In this document: positions 19,163 through 27,721 of the stretch, piece by piece
How positions within the stretch are numbered: position 1 is the stretch's first letter
Layout: each line of letters starts with the position of its first letter
From: an uncultured Lachnospiraceae bacterium
Lineage (GTDB): Bacteria; Bacillota; Clostridia; Lachnospirales; Lachnospiraceae
NCBI GenBank assembly: GCA_900554925.1
Contig: USJG01000001.1
Coordinates: 40,420 to 104,419 of the forward strand
DNA length: 64,000 nt
Direction: 5' to 3'
Notes under the pieces: generated by a model
Told to the model about the DNA's origin: nothing
Databases searched by the model: none
The model's input: the letters and a program-made list of their open reading frames with translations, nothing else
Translations under genes and position numbers: made by a program

Positions 19163-20149
19163 ATGGAAATAGGCGGATATTTTGGGTTTGAAGAGTATAG
19201 AGGGGAATTATACCATAATAAGGCGCTAAAGTTTAATAGCGCAAGAAATTGCCTGCGGTTTTTGCTCAGAAAAAGAAATATAAAAAGAATATTTATACCG
19301 TATTATTTATGCGGAGTAATAAAAGAGGTCTGTTTAGAAGAGGGCTGTGAAATTTTTTTCTATCATATAAATCAGGAATTTTTAATAGAGGAAGACTTTC
19401 AAAATGAATTTGACATCACGCAAGATTATCTTTATGTGGTAAATTATTGCGGATTTTTAGAAAACAGCTACGTATCCAGTTTAAAACAAAAATATAAAAA
19501 CATTATATTGGATAATGTTCAAAATTATTTTGGACAACCAATTAACGGAATTGATACATTGTATAGCTGCAGAAAATTTGTCGGCGTAGCAGATGGTGGA
19601 TTTTTATACAGTAACCTGGAGAATGACTGCACATTTGAAACGGATGTTTCTTTTGAAGCAATGAAATACCTGTTGGGAAGATATGAGTATGATGCACAGA
19701 GCTTTTATGAAGATTTTCAAAATCACGAAGATACCTTTACAGACAGGACAATTAAATTAATGTCCAGGTTAACAGAAAATATTTTGAAAAGCCTGGATTA
19801 CCAATATATTATAGAACAAAGAAATAAAAATTTCCTTTATCTGCATGAGCATTTAAAGCATCAAAATCTGGTAAAAGTAAATGAAAACGTAAAAGGACCG
19901 TTTTCTTATCCTTTTTTTATTGAAGATGGAGAAGCTATCAGAAAAAAATTAATTGAAAGAAAGATATTTGTTCCGCAGTACTGGAAAGAGGTAAAAGAGA
20001 CAGTTGGTGCCAGCAAGGTCGAAAAGAATTTGGTGGAACAAATATTGTGGCTGCCCTGTGACCACAGATATACTTTAGACAACATAAAATATATGCTGGA
20101 GATACTGGAGCAACAGATAAGGAGAGAGGAATATAATAATGCAAGATAA
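19163..20149 (+). CDS. Divergent DegT-like PLP-dependent protein
   Basis: Counted from ATG 19163 (328 residues; a TTG at 19154 is an alternative), the protein keeps the outline of DegT aminotransferases at low similarity. NSARNCLRFLL (25-35) stands for the phosphate loop, ILDNVQNYFG carries the cofactor Asp (D117), and YSCRKFVGVADGGFLY carries a candidate Schiff-base Lys (K138) followed by DGG. It is shorter than normal DegT enzymes (~370). The position between an acyltransferase and a methyltransferase suggests a sugar or small-molecule amination, but the substrate is not recognisable. I rate the fold likely and the activity uncertain. Confidence 0.6.
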   Translation: MEIGGYFGFEEYRGELYHNKALKFNSARNCLRFLLRKRNIKRIFIPYYLCGVIKEVCLEEGCEIFFYHINQEFLIEEDFQNEFDITQDYLYVVNYCGFLENSYVSSLKQKYKNIILDNVQNYFGQPINGIDTLYSCRKFVGVADGGFLYSNLENDCTFETDVSFEAMKYLLGRYEYDAQSFYEDFQNHEDTFTDRTIKLMSRLTENILKSLDYQYIIEQRNKNFLYLHEHLKHQNLVKVNENVKGPFSYPFFIEDGEAIRKKLIERKIFVPQYWKEVKETVGASKVEKNLVEQILWLPCDHRYTLDNIKYMLEILEQQIRREEYNNAR

Positions 20150-20870
20150 AAGTAATAAAGATTATTGGACGGAAAAGCAAAATCTGGAGTGGTATAAAAG
20201 ACAATTTAAGAGTCCATATAGAATAACGGTTGCGTTTGAAAAGTTTCTTCGTCAAAATGTAAGTATCAGCAATGATAAAGTCCTGGATGTGGGATGCGGA
20301 GCCGGAAGTGCGTTAGCATATATTGCCGATAAGTACAAAAATGCACAGTTTACGGGAATAGATATAAATACAGAATTGTTTCAACTTTTTGAGGGAGAAA
20401 CAAACAACATTAAACTTGAAAAAGCAGATTGCTTTAATTTAGACGAAAAATATAAAAATCAATTTGATGGGGTAATCAGTTTACAGACCTTATCATGGCT
20501 TCCGGAATACAAGCGTCCATTAGAAGAAATATGTAAGTTAAATCCCAGATGGATAGCAGTATCATCATTATTTTACAATGGAAAGATAAATTATACAATA
20601 AGCATTGAAAATTATGAAAGGCCAACGCATGAAGCTGATTTTTCCAAGGTAAATTACAATATATATTCTGTGCCGATTATTCAGCAGTTGTTACAGGAAT
20701 ATGGTTATTCCAATTTTTGTTATCAGCCTTTTGAAATTGATATGGATATCACAAAGCCTGATCATAATGATTTGGGATATTATACTATAAAAACCCAGGA
20801 TAATAGGCGGCTTGCTTTTAATACCTGTCTTTTTCAGCCTGAAGGGTTCTTTTTTGCTTCTAAGAATTAA
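20139..20870 (+). CDS. Class I SAM-dependent methyltransferase
   Basis: The 243-residue protein has motif I VLDVGCGAGSA at 48-58, the acidic loop GIDIN at 73-77, and the post-I region EKADCFNLDEKYKNQFDGVISLQTLSWLP. This is a complete SAM-binding Rossmann fold. The last ~60 residues (QQLLQEYGYSNFCYQPFEIDMDI) form the usual C-terminal strand set. The start overlaps the upstream DegT-like gene by 11 bases and follows AGGAGAGAGGAATATAATA. It likely methylates a sugar or an amino sugar of the glycan. Position and target atom are unknown. Confidence 0.82.
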   Translation: MQDKSNKDYWTEKQNLEWYKRQFKSPYRITVAFEKFLRQNVSISNDKVLDVGCGAGSALAYIADKYKNAQFTGIDINTELFQLFEGETNNIKLEKADCFNLDEKYKNQFDGVISLQTLSWLPEYKRPLEEICKLNPRWIAVSSLFYNGKINYTISIENYERPTHEADFSKVNYNIYSVPIIQQLLQEYGYSNFCYQPFEIDMDITKPDHNDLGYYTIKTQDNRRLAFNTCLFQPEGFFFASKN

Positions 20871-20910
20871 TTATGAACTGCGAATTAAATGAAATAAGGG
20901 GATATGCAAT

Positions 20911-22812
20911 ATGTTTAATATAATCAGAAAATTTCGAACAAGCTGTATATTCAAATATGTTGTAACTATAACCGCCATGCTGCTTATTATGTTTTTATGG
21001 TGGCAGGTCCGATTGCAGTATAGCTGTGCCAGGGAAGAGATTATTGTTGAAAGTGGAACTGATATGACATTTACAGCAAAGTTTGACCAGATTCACTCAC
21101 TGGCATTTTGTAACGACAATGTGGAAATGGAAGTATTTCTGGATGAAACCCCAATTAAACTGCATGTTGGAATTGCCGATGCACAGGGAAATGTGTTGTG
21201 GGAGCAGGAAATAAATGAAATTAATATTACCTCGTTTGCCATTACGGAACACAGAGAATGGAATAACTTCCCCTTAATGCTTGAGACTGGAAAAGAATAT
21301 CGCATTTTTTATTCCAGTGCCGACCTGCCGGAGGATTCCCTGACAATTGCAGTATATGGGCTTGAAAAGAGCTTTTTTGTGCAATATGTGATAATCTGTG
21401 CTTTGATAATTATTGTTTTTTCTTTGGCGATATTTTTTGCTTTTGATTATCGTAAAGAGAAGGGGAGCAAATCGTTTTTTATTATTTATATGATACTTGG
21501 AATTCTTTACAGTATCGTTTTACCACCGTTTTCAGTTCAGGATGAATGGACACATTTTGGACAGGCATATGCGATTTCAAGTAACTGGATGAAAAAAGAA
21601 GCGGTCAGTGAGGATGGCCATATTTATGTTTATGAAAGCGGACTTATCCGAATGAACCGATGTGATGACAGACAGACAGGATATCGTTTCTGGCAGGACT
21701 GGGACTATGGAAACAGGAGCGGACAATATATTAGTGGTTCATATATTGATGCGCCAAATTTATACAAATATATTTATTATGCATCAGCACTGGGCATTAC
21801 GATAGCCAGGTTGCTTCATGCGCCTTATCAGATTATTTTGCTGGCAGGGAGATTTACAAATTTATTGTTGTTTATACTTCTTTCGATGCTGGGTTTGAAA
21901 ATCAGCAGAGAATTCAGGCAAAGTATGCTGGCAGTTCTTTTCCTGCCGTCTGTTGTATGGATTGCCTCCTCTTATTCTTATGACTCGTGGAATATGGCGC
22001 TTTCCATGTTGATTTTTGCGTATTGTATGTACTGTCGTGAACGTGAAAAAAGTTTTGCTCTTATTGATGCCATTATTATTGTTGGATTGGGGGCTTTATT
22101 GGTTCCTGCCAAGTTTATCTATTTTATTATGGCATTTTCTGTCCTTTTGATTCCTATGGAGAAATTTAAGAATAGGATATGGCAGTTTGCTTCTTATATT
22201 GGAGTGACAGGTATGGTAATTTTGGCGGCTTTTGCGGCCAGAGGATCAACTGCGGTTGGATATGTTACAACGCAGACTGTAGATACCAGAAGTGTGTCAG
22301 TAGATAATATCGACAGGGAAAGGTATTCATTGTCAACGATACTGGAAAATCCGGTTTATACAATTAAAGTATATATTAATACATTGTTTGAACAGGGAGA
22401 AAACTACATATACAAATGTATAAACGGTTCGTTTCTGGCAGTAGAGGTTCCGAAAATAATCATTTATACAATCTTTCTGCTGATGCTGCTTTTGATGATG
22501 AATAATATTCGTAAGGTATATTGGAGAAAACAGGACAGGTATATTGCTTTGGGAATATTTGGGGCAGGATGTGGGCTGGTATTGACTACTTTTCTTTTTG
22601 TATATTCCTATATTCATATATATAGCATAGGAACGATTTTTGGTGTACAGGGAAGGTACTTTTTACCTTTTCTGGTGTTTTTGCCATTTATTATTAAAAA
22701 TGACTGCCTTAAAATCAGCGAAGGGAAAGAAAAGCATATATTGCTGATTTTTTTCCTGCTTAATTTGCTTGCATTAATGTGTAATTTCAGTGCAATTGTC
22801 AGGGGAATGTGA
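20911..22812 (+). CDS. DUF2142-type polytopic membrane protein (GT-C-like)
   Basis: The 633-residue protein has an N-terminal membrane helix, an extracytoplasmic beta-rich segment (~35-155), then about ten more helices. After the second helix it carries PPFSVQDEWTHFGQAYAISS, the conserved acidic motif (PDE..H) of DUF2142 proteins in the first external loop. That placement matches catalytic Asp/Glu loops of GT-C enzymes. DUF2142 proteins occur in polysaccharide loci of Gram-positive bacteria and may transfer sugars from polyprenyl-phosphate carriers outside the membrane. That role is inferred. The start follows AAGGGGATATGCAAT. Confidence 0.75.
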   Translation: MFNIIRKFRTSCIFKYVVTITAMLLIMFLWWQVRLQYSCAREEIIVESGTDMTFTAKFDQIHSLAFCNDNVEMEVFLDETPIKLHVGIADAQGNVLWEQEINEINITSFAITEHREWNNFPLMLETGKEYRIFYSSADLPEDSLTIAVYGLEKSFFVQYVIICALIIIVFSLAIFFAFDYRKEKGSKSFFIIYMILGILYSIVLPPFSVQDEWTHFGQAYAISSNWMKKEAVSEDGHIYVYESGLIRMNRCDDRQTGYRFWQDWDYGNRSGQYISGSYIDAPNLYKYIYYASALGITIARLLHAPYQIILLAGRFTNLLLFILLSMLGLKISREFRQSMLAVLFLPSVVWIASSYSYDSWNMALSMLIFAYCMYCREREKSFALIDAIIIVGLGALLVPAKFIYFIMAFSVLLIPMEKFKNRIWQFASYIGVTGMVILAAFAARGSTAVGYVTTQTVDTRSVSVDNIDRERYSLSTILENPVYTIKVYINTLFEQGENYIYKCINGSFLAVEVPKIIIYTIFLLMLLLMMNNIRKVYWRKQDRYIALGIFGAGCGLVLTTFLFVYSYIHIYSIGTIFGVQGRYFLPFLVFLPFIIKNDCLKISEGKEKHILLIFFLLNLLALMCNFSAIVRGM

Positions 22813-22816
22813 TTAC

Positions 22817-23812
22817 ATGAAAGAAGATAGCATACTGGTTTCTGTTATTATGCCTGTGTTTAATGGCGCAGAGTATCTGGAAAAAAGTATAGGATCAGTT
22901 GTAGAGCAGACCTATAAGGATTTGGAACTGCTTCTTGTTAATGATGGTTCTGCCGATGATTCAGAAAAAGTAATTCTTGGGATTATGTCGAAAAATGAAG
23001 ATTCGAGGATCAGATATATAAAACAGGATAATGCAGGAATTGCTAAAGCAAGAAACACGGGATTAAAAAATGCCATAGGAGATTTTATTTTTTTCATTGA
23101 TCAGGACGACTGGCTTGACAGCACATGCATTGAAAATTTAGTAAAGGAAGCACAACGAACCGGAGCAGACGAAGTCATTGGTGGATTTAAGCTGGTAAGC
23201 CCGGAAGGAAAATGGGAGGAAGTTTGGGAACTTGATCCTAACTGCGAGTGGAGTAAATTTCGTATAGTGGCGCCGTGGGGAAAATTGTACCGGAAAGCGT
23301 TGTTGGATCAATATCATATCTGCTTTTTTCACACAAAAATCAGTGAGGATCTGTATTTTAATATCCTGTTTGCCGGACATACGGACAAGATAGTGGTAAT
23401 TCCGAAAGCAGAATATAATTGGCTTCATAATAACAAATCAGAGTCAAGAATGAAATGGAATAAAATGACAGAAGACAGGAACCCAATTGTAATGCTGGAT
23501 GAGCTGCAAAACAGAATTGCAGATTCCCCCTATTTGAAAAAAGATATTATGACATATTATTTTACAAAGTATCTGATCTGGTATTTGCTCTACAGTGCCA
23601 GAGGAAGTGATGATGATTTGCGAAGACAGACCTATGGGGAATGCTTTGGCTGGCTCAGAAGGCATTATCCGGATTTTATGAAGTGGAAAGTGACAGGTAT
23701 TCATAAACCCAAAGGTGAGCAATTAAAAAATCGCATATTTGTAACAGGATGCGTACTTCTTTATCGGATAAAATTATTGCCGGTGGTACTTGGTTTATAT
23801 AGTAGATGTTAA
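22817..23812 (+). CDS. GT2 family glycosyltransferase
   Basis: ATG 22817 is preferred (331 residues; preceded by CAGGGGAATGTGATTAC) over an in-frame start at 22790 inside the DUF2142 gene. The GT-A domain shows SVIMPVFNGAEYLEKSI, NDGSADDS (42-49), AGIAKARNTGL and DQDDWLD (95-101). DQDD replaces the common DSDD as the metal site. The C-terminal ~130 residues include a conserved KISEDLYFN catalytic region and a basic tail. The donor is unknown. It starts 4 bases after the DUF2142 stop. Confidence 0.86.
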   Translation: MKEDSILVSVIMPVFNGAEYLEKSIGSVVEQTYKDLELLLVNDGSADDSEKVILGIMSKNEDSRIRYIKQDNAGIAKARNTGLKNAIGDFIFFIDQDDWLDSTCIENLVKEAQRTGADEVIGGFKLVSPEGKWEEVWELDPNCEWSKFRIVAPWGKLYRKALLDQYHICFFHTKISEDLYFNILFAGHTDKIVVIPKAEYNWLHNNKSESRMKWNKMTEDRNPIVMLDELQNRIADSPYLKKDIMTYYFTKYLIWYLLYSARGSDDDLRRQTYGECFGWLRRHYPDFMKWKVTGIHKPKGEQLKNRIFVTGCVLLYRIKLLPVVLGLYSRC

Positions 23813-23821
23813 GGATGATAT

Positions 23822-24940
23822 ATGAAAAAATTATTATATTTAACAACATGGGATTTTAGTGACGGACCTTCATCGGGAATTACACAAAAAATAAAAGGGC
23901 AGATGAAAGCCTTTGAAGAGCATGGTTTTGTTGTGGATTATACCTGTATTTCGGAAAATATGACATACTATTTTAAAGATGGTGTCAAGTATTCGCTTGG
24001 AAAGGTGGGAAAATTCCGCAAATTAGCTGCAAACTATTATTTGTATCAAAGACTAAAAAATGAATCTTATGAATATGTCTATAATCGTTATGGCTTGATG
24101 GATACTTTTTACTTTAAAATAATCAGACGATTATTCAAACAGGGAGCCAAAATTATTGTTGAGATTCCTACCTATCCCTATGATAAAGAGCGGCTGCCGG
24201 GGATGGTATGGTGGATGCTTTATTCGCTGGATAAATTGTATCGTAATCGTATTTGGCCATATGTTTACCGAATTGCAACTTATTCATTGGATAAGAAAAT
24301 TTTCCAGATACCCACAGTTCAGATTAAAAATGGAATTGATTTTCAGATGATCGAAAGAAGAAAACCAGAAGGCCGGGAAGATGAGATAAATCTGCTGGCT
24401 GTGGCAGGATTTACCAAAGCGCATGGTTATGACCGGATGCTGAAGGGTTTGGGAGAGTATTACCGGATGGGAGGAACAAGAAATATAATTTTCCATATGG
24501 TCGGCTCAGGAGAACCAGTAGCAGAATATCATCATATTGTGGATGAATATAATCTTTCCGATCGTTGTATTTTTCACGGGGTACAAAGAGGAGAGACGCT
24601 TAATGCAATTTATAACTATTGTGATATGGGAGTGGAAAGTCTTGGTGATTTTCGAAATGGCGTTTCTGTTTCCAGTTCTTTAAAATCAAGGGAGTATACG
24701 GCGAAGGGCATTCCATTTATTACGGCATGCGAATCGGATGTGTTTGAAGGAAAAGAATATGTTTTAAAGATTCCGGCAGACGAAACCCCTGTAAATATAA
24801 ACGATGTTGTAAAATTTTATGATAAGTTGTACAATGGAAAAAATAAGGAAGAGGTTGCGACGATGATTAGAAATAGCGCTGAAAAGTGCTGTGATATTGT
24901 TAAAACTATCGAACCTGTAGTAAGCTGTTTTTTAGACTGA
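23822..24940 (+). CDS. GT4-like glycosyltransferase
   Basis: The 372-residue protein begins LLYLTTWDFSDGPSSGITQKIKGQ, a GT-B N-terminal strand with a glycine-rich donor loop. It has EYVYNRYGLMDTFYF and VEIPTYPYDKE in the acceptor domain. The C-terminal half has LLAVAGFTKAHGYDRMLKGL, FHMVGSGEP and SLGDFRNGVSVSSSLKSREYTAKGIP, where the first E-x7-E Glu is not obvious. It belongs to the GT4 clan as a divergent member. It immediately precedes the WbpBDE genes, which hints that it transfers the diamino-uronic acid made there. That is a position-based guess. Confidence 0.78.
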   Translation: MKKLLYLTTWDFSDGPSSGITQKIKGQMKAFEEHGFVVDYTCISENMTYYFKDGVKYSLGKVGKFRKLAANYYLYQRLKNESYEYVYNRYGLMDTFYFKIIRRLFKQGAKIIVEIPTYPYDKERLPGMVWWMLYSLDKLYRNRIWPYVYRIATYSLDKKIFQIPTVQIKNGIDFQMIERRKPEGREDEINLLAVAGFTKAHGYDRMLKGLGEYYRMGGTRNIIFHMVGSGEPVAEYHHIVDEYNLSDRCIFHGVQRGETLNAIYNYCDMGVESLGDFRNGVSVSSSLKSREYTAKGIPFITACESDVFEGKEYVLKIPADETPVNINDVVKFYDKLYNGKNKEEVATMIRNSAEKCCDIVKTIEPVVSCFLD

Positions 24941-24957
24941 TAGAATGGAGTATAATT

Positions 24958-26028
24958 ATGAAATATGCTTTAATAGGATGCGGCAGAATATCGCCTAATC
25001 ATATTGCAGCAGCCATGAAAAACCATTTGGAATTTGTTGCACTATGTGATATTGTTCCTGAAAATATAGAAGATAAGGTTTTGAAATTTGAACTGAAAAA
25101 TGTGCACCAATATACAGATTATAAAGAAATGCTGGAAATAGAGAAGCCGGAATTGGTAGCAATTGCAACTGAGAGTGGAAAGCATGCGCAGATAGCATTA
25201 GACTGTATTGAACATCACTGTAACCTTATTATTGAAAAGCCCATTGCTTTATCCCTTAAGGATGCGGATGCCATTATAGAAAAGGCAGAAAAATATGGAG
25301 TAAAAGTGTGTGCCTGCCATCAGAATCGTTTTAATAAATCCGTTGGAAAAATCAGGGAAGCGGTAGAAAAAAAACGCTTTGGAAGGCTGTTTTATGGAAC
25401 TGCCCATATTCGTTGGTGCAGAGATTACGAATATTATTCCAGGGCAAAATGGAGAGGTACATGGGAGCAGGACGGCGGCGCACTGATGAATCAATGTATT
25501 CACAATATAGATTTGCTTCGCTGGATGATGGGAGATGAGGTATCAGAAGTAGTTGCAATGACGGACCGGCTAAATCACCCCTATATTCAGGCAGAAGATC
25601 TGGGAATTGCTTTGGTTAAATTTAAAAATGGAGCTTATGGAATTATTGAAGGAACCACAGATATTTATCCTAAAAATCTGGAAGAAACCCTTTATATTTT
25701 TGGCGAAAAAGGAACAGTAAAGGCTGGCGGTCAATCCGTAAATATTATAGAAGAATGGAATTTTTCTGATCAGCTTGACAGTCCTGAGGAGATAAAAGCA
25801 AGATTTCATGAGAATCCTCCCAATGTATATGGTTATGGACATACTCCGCTTTATGCAGATGTGATAGATGCCGTTCAGAATAACCGGGCTCCCTATGTGG
25901 ATGCATATGCAGGAAAAAGAGCCCTGGAGCTGGTGCTTGCAATTTATAAATCGGCTGCTACAGGCAGTATTGTTAAACTGCCGCTGGATGATGTGAAAAC
26001 GACAGATTTTAAAGGGAGATTTAAATGA
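24958..26028 (+). CDS. wbpB: UDP-GlcNAcA 3-dehydrogenase (Gfo/Idh/MocA; WbpB/WlbA)
   Basis: The 356-residue NAD-dependent oxidoreductase has the Rossmann motif GCGRIS (7-12), EKPIAL (93-98) and HNIDLLRWMMGD (182-193), in which the His is the expected catalytic residue. In WbpB/WlbA this enzyme oxidises C3 of UDP-2-acetamido-2-deoxy-glucuronic acid. The next two genes encode the matching acetyltransferase and aminotransferase with overlaps of 4 and 19 bases, which is strong context for the assignment. Together they make UDP-2,3-diacetamido-2,3-dideoxy-D-glucuronic acid. The UDP-GlcNAc 6-dehydrogenase that feeds them is not in this window. Confidence 0.88.
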   Translation: MKYALIGCGRISPNHIAAAMKNHLEFVALCDIVPENIEDKVLKFELKNVHQYTDYKEMLEIEKPELVAIATESGKHAQIALDCIEHHCNLIIEKPIALSLKDADAIIEKAEKYGVKVCACHQNRFNKSVGKIREAVEKKRFGRLFYGTAHIRWCRDYEYYSRAKWRGTWEQDGGALMNQCIHNIDLLRWMMGDEVSEVVAMTDRLNHPYIQAEDLGIALVKFKNGAYGIIEGTTDIYPKNLEETLYIFGEKGTVKAGGQSVNIIEEWNFSDQLDSPEEIKARFHENPPNVYGYGHTPLYADVIDAVQNNRAPYVDAYAGKRALELVLAIYKSAATGSIVKLPLDDVKTTDFKGRFK

Positions 26029-26597
26029 GTTATTTTGTGCATGAGAGCAGTTATATAGATGAAAACGTGGAGATAGGGGACGGGACGAAAATATGGTATT
26101 TTTGTCATATCCAAAAAGGTGCCAGAATAGGAAGAGACTGTTCGTTGGGTCAGAACGTGAATATTTCCAATAATGTAAAAATAGGAAATAACGTTAAAAT
26201 ACAAAATAATGTTTCTGTATATGAAGGAACTGAAATTGAGGATGGCGTGTTTTTAGGCCCTTCCTGCGTTTTTACAAATGATCTGACCCCGAGAGCCAGA
26301 TATCCTAAAGGGGCTGGAAATTACATTCCAACGATTATACGGGAAGGAGCCAGTATTGGAGCAAATGCCACGATTGTCTGTGGGCATGAAATTGGAAAGA
26401 ATGCTTTGGTTGCAGCAGGTGCTGTAGTAACTCAAAATGTATTGGCCCATGCACTGATGGCAGGAGTCCCTGCTGTTCGAAAAGGATGGGTATGTGAATG
26501 CGGAGAGATCCTTAGAGGCGAATTAGCCTGCAAAAAGTGTCATAAAAAGTACCGAATAGTTCAAGAAGGATTAGTAGAATGGAATTCAGAGACTTAA
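26025..26597 (+). CDS. wbpD: UDP-2-acetamido-3-amino-glucuronate N-acetyltransferase (WbpD/WlbB)
   Basis: The 190-residue protein is a left-handed beta-helix (LbH) acyltransferase with hexapeptide repeats from ~12 to 148 (IGDGTKIWYFCHI, IGRDCSLGQNVNIS, IGNNVKIQNNV). The loop TNDLTPRARYPKGAGNY is typical of WbpD/WlbB. After the helix, a C-terminal zinc-ribbon-like tail carries C157-x-C159 and C169-x2-C172, seen in many relatives. It should acetylate the 3-amino group of the diamino-uronate using acetyl-CoA. It overlaps wbpB by 4 bases and the aminotransferase by 19 bases. Confidence 0.88.
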   Translation: MSYFVHESSYIDENVEIGDGTKIWYFCHIQKGARIGRDCSLGQNVNISNNVKIGNNVKIQNNVSVYEGTEIEDGVFLGPSCVFTNDLTPRARYPKGAGNYIPTIIREGASIGANATIVCGHEIGKNALVAAGAVVTQNVLAHALMAGVPAVRKGWVCECGEILRGELACKKCHKKYRIVQEGLVEWNSET

Positions 26598-27703
26598 AGA
26601 AACAATACCAACTATACAAAGAAGAATTTGATGCAGAAATTTTAGGAATTATTTCAAAGGGATCCTTTATTGGGGGAAGCGTAGTTAAAGAATTAGAGGA
26701 GCAATTGGCAGAATATGTAGGAGTGGAATATTGCATATCCTGCGCAAATGGAACAGATGCGTTGCAACTGGCTTTAATGTGCTTGGAAATAGGTCCGGGA
26801 GATGCTGTTTTTGTCCCGGATTTTACTTTTTTTTCTACAGCAGAAACCGTGGCGTTAGCAGGAGCAGTGCCGATTTTAGTTGATATAGAGGAAGACACTT
26901 TTAATATTTCCCCAATTTCTTTAGAAAAGGCAATTGCGAATACATTGAATGAGGGAAAATACAAGCCGAAGGCAATAATACCGGTAGATTTATTTGGACA
27001 GCCGGCAGATTTTGGCGCTATTCGGAAGATAGCTGACAAATATAGTCTGCAAATAATAGAAGATGGAGCGCAGGGGTTTGGAGGCAGCATAGGAAAACGC
27101 AAGGCATGTGGCTTTGGAGATATTTCTACTACATCCTTTTTCCCGGCAAAGCCACTGGGGTGTTATGGCGATGGAGGAGCTATCTTCACTGATAATTGCC
27201 AATGGAAAGAGAAGTTAAATTCTCTTAAAGTTCATGGTAAAGGTGATAATAAGTATGATAATGTCCGTGTGGGACTTAACTCAAGATTAGATGCAATACA
27301 GGCCGCTGTTTTAAAAGTCAAATTAAGTAAATTTGACGAGGAGCTTGCATTAGTTAATCATTGGGCTGACAGGTATACGGAATTGTTAAAAAGTTATGTG
27401 AAGTGCCCGGAAATTAAACCGGGATTTCGTTCAAGCTGGGCACAATATACTATTTTGCTTAAAAACCGTGAAATGAGAGATTATATCCAAAAAGAATTAG
27501 AAAAATTCAACGTTCCAACAATGATTTATTATGCAAAAGGTATGCATGAGCAGAAAGCGTTATCGTCCTATTTGAAAAAAGATGATGTTTATCCGGTTAC
27601 AGAAGCTGTATGCGGCAGATGCCTGTCTTTGCCCATGCATCCATATTTAACAGAGCAGGATATTTCTTTTGTGGCAGATAAATTATATGCCTTATTGAAG
27701 TAA
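26579..27703 (+). CDS. wbpE: UDP-3-keto-GlcNAcA 3-aminotransferase (DegT family; WbpE/WlbC)
   Basis: The 374-residue PLP enzyme opens MEFRDLKKQYQLYKEE as WbpE-type enzymes do. It has ANGTDALQLALM, the cofactor Asp in IIEDGAQGFG (D162) and the Schiff-base Lys in TTSFFPAKPLGCYGDGG (K191). SFFPAKPLG with GDGGA is typical of the WbpE/WlbC branch. It aminates the 3-keto sugar made by WbpB, usually with glutamate as donor. The start codon lies inside wbpD after GAAGGATTAGTAGA. One of four DegT-fold aminotransferase-like genes in the locus, besides RfbH. Confidence 0.9.
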   Translation: MEFRDLKKQYQLYKEEFDAEILGIISKGSFIGGSVVKELEEQLAEYVGVEYCISCANGTDALQLALMCLEIGPGDAVFVPDFTFFSTAETVALAGAVPILVDIEEDTFNISPISLEKAIANTLNEGKYKPKAIIPVDLFGQPADFGAIRKIADKYSLQIIEDGAQGFGGSIGKRKACGFGDISTTSFFPAKPLGCYGDGGAIFTDNCQWKEKLNSLKVHGKGDNKYDNVRVGLNSRLDAIQAAVLKVKLSKFDEELALVNHWADRYTELLKSYVKCPEIKPGFRSSWAQYTILLKNREMRDYIQKELEKFNVPTMIYYAKGMHEQKALSSYLKKDDVYPVTEAVCGRCLSLPMHPYLTEQDISFVADKLYALLK

Positions 27704-27721
27704 AAGCGGCGGAAATACCAT

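Noticed and set aside
26512..27102. Long open frame on the minus strand (~196 codons) opposite wbpE
   Set aside because: It is the reverse of a strongly conserved DegT enzyme, has a composition typical of a shadow frame and no ribosome binding site or family motif.
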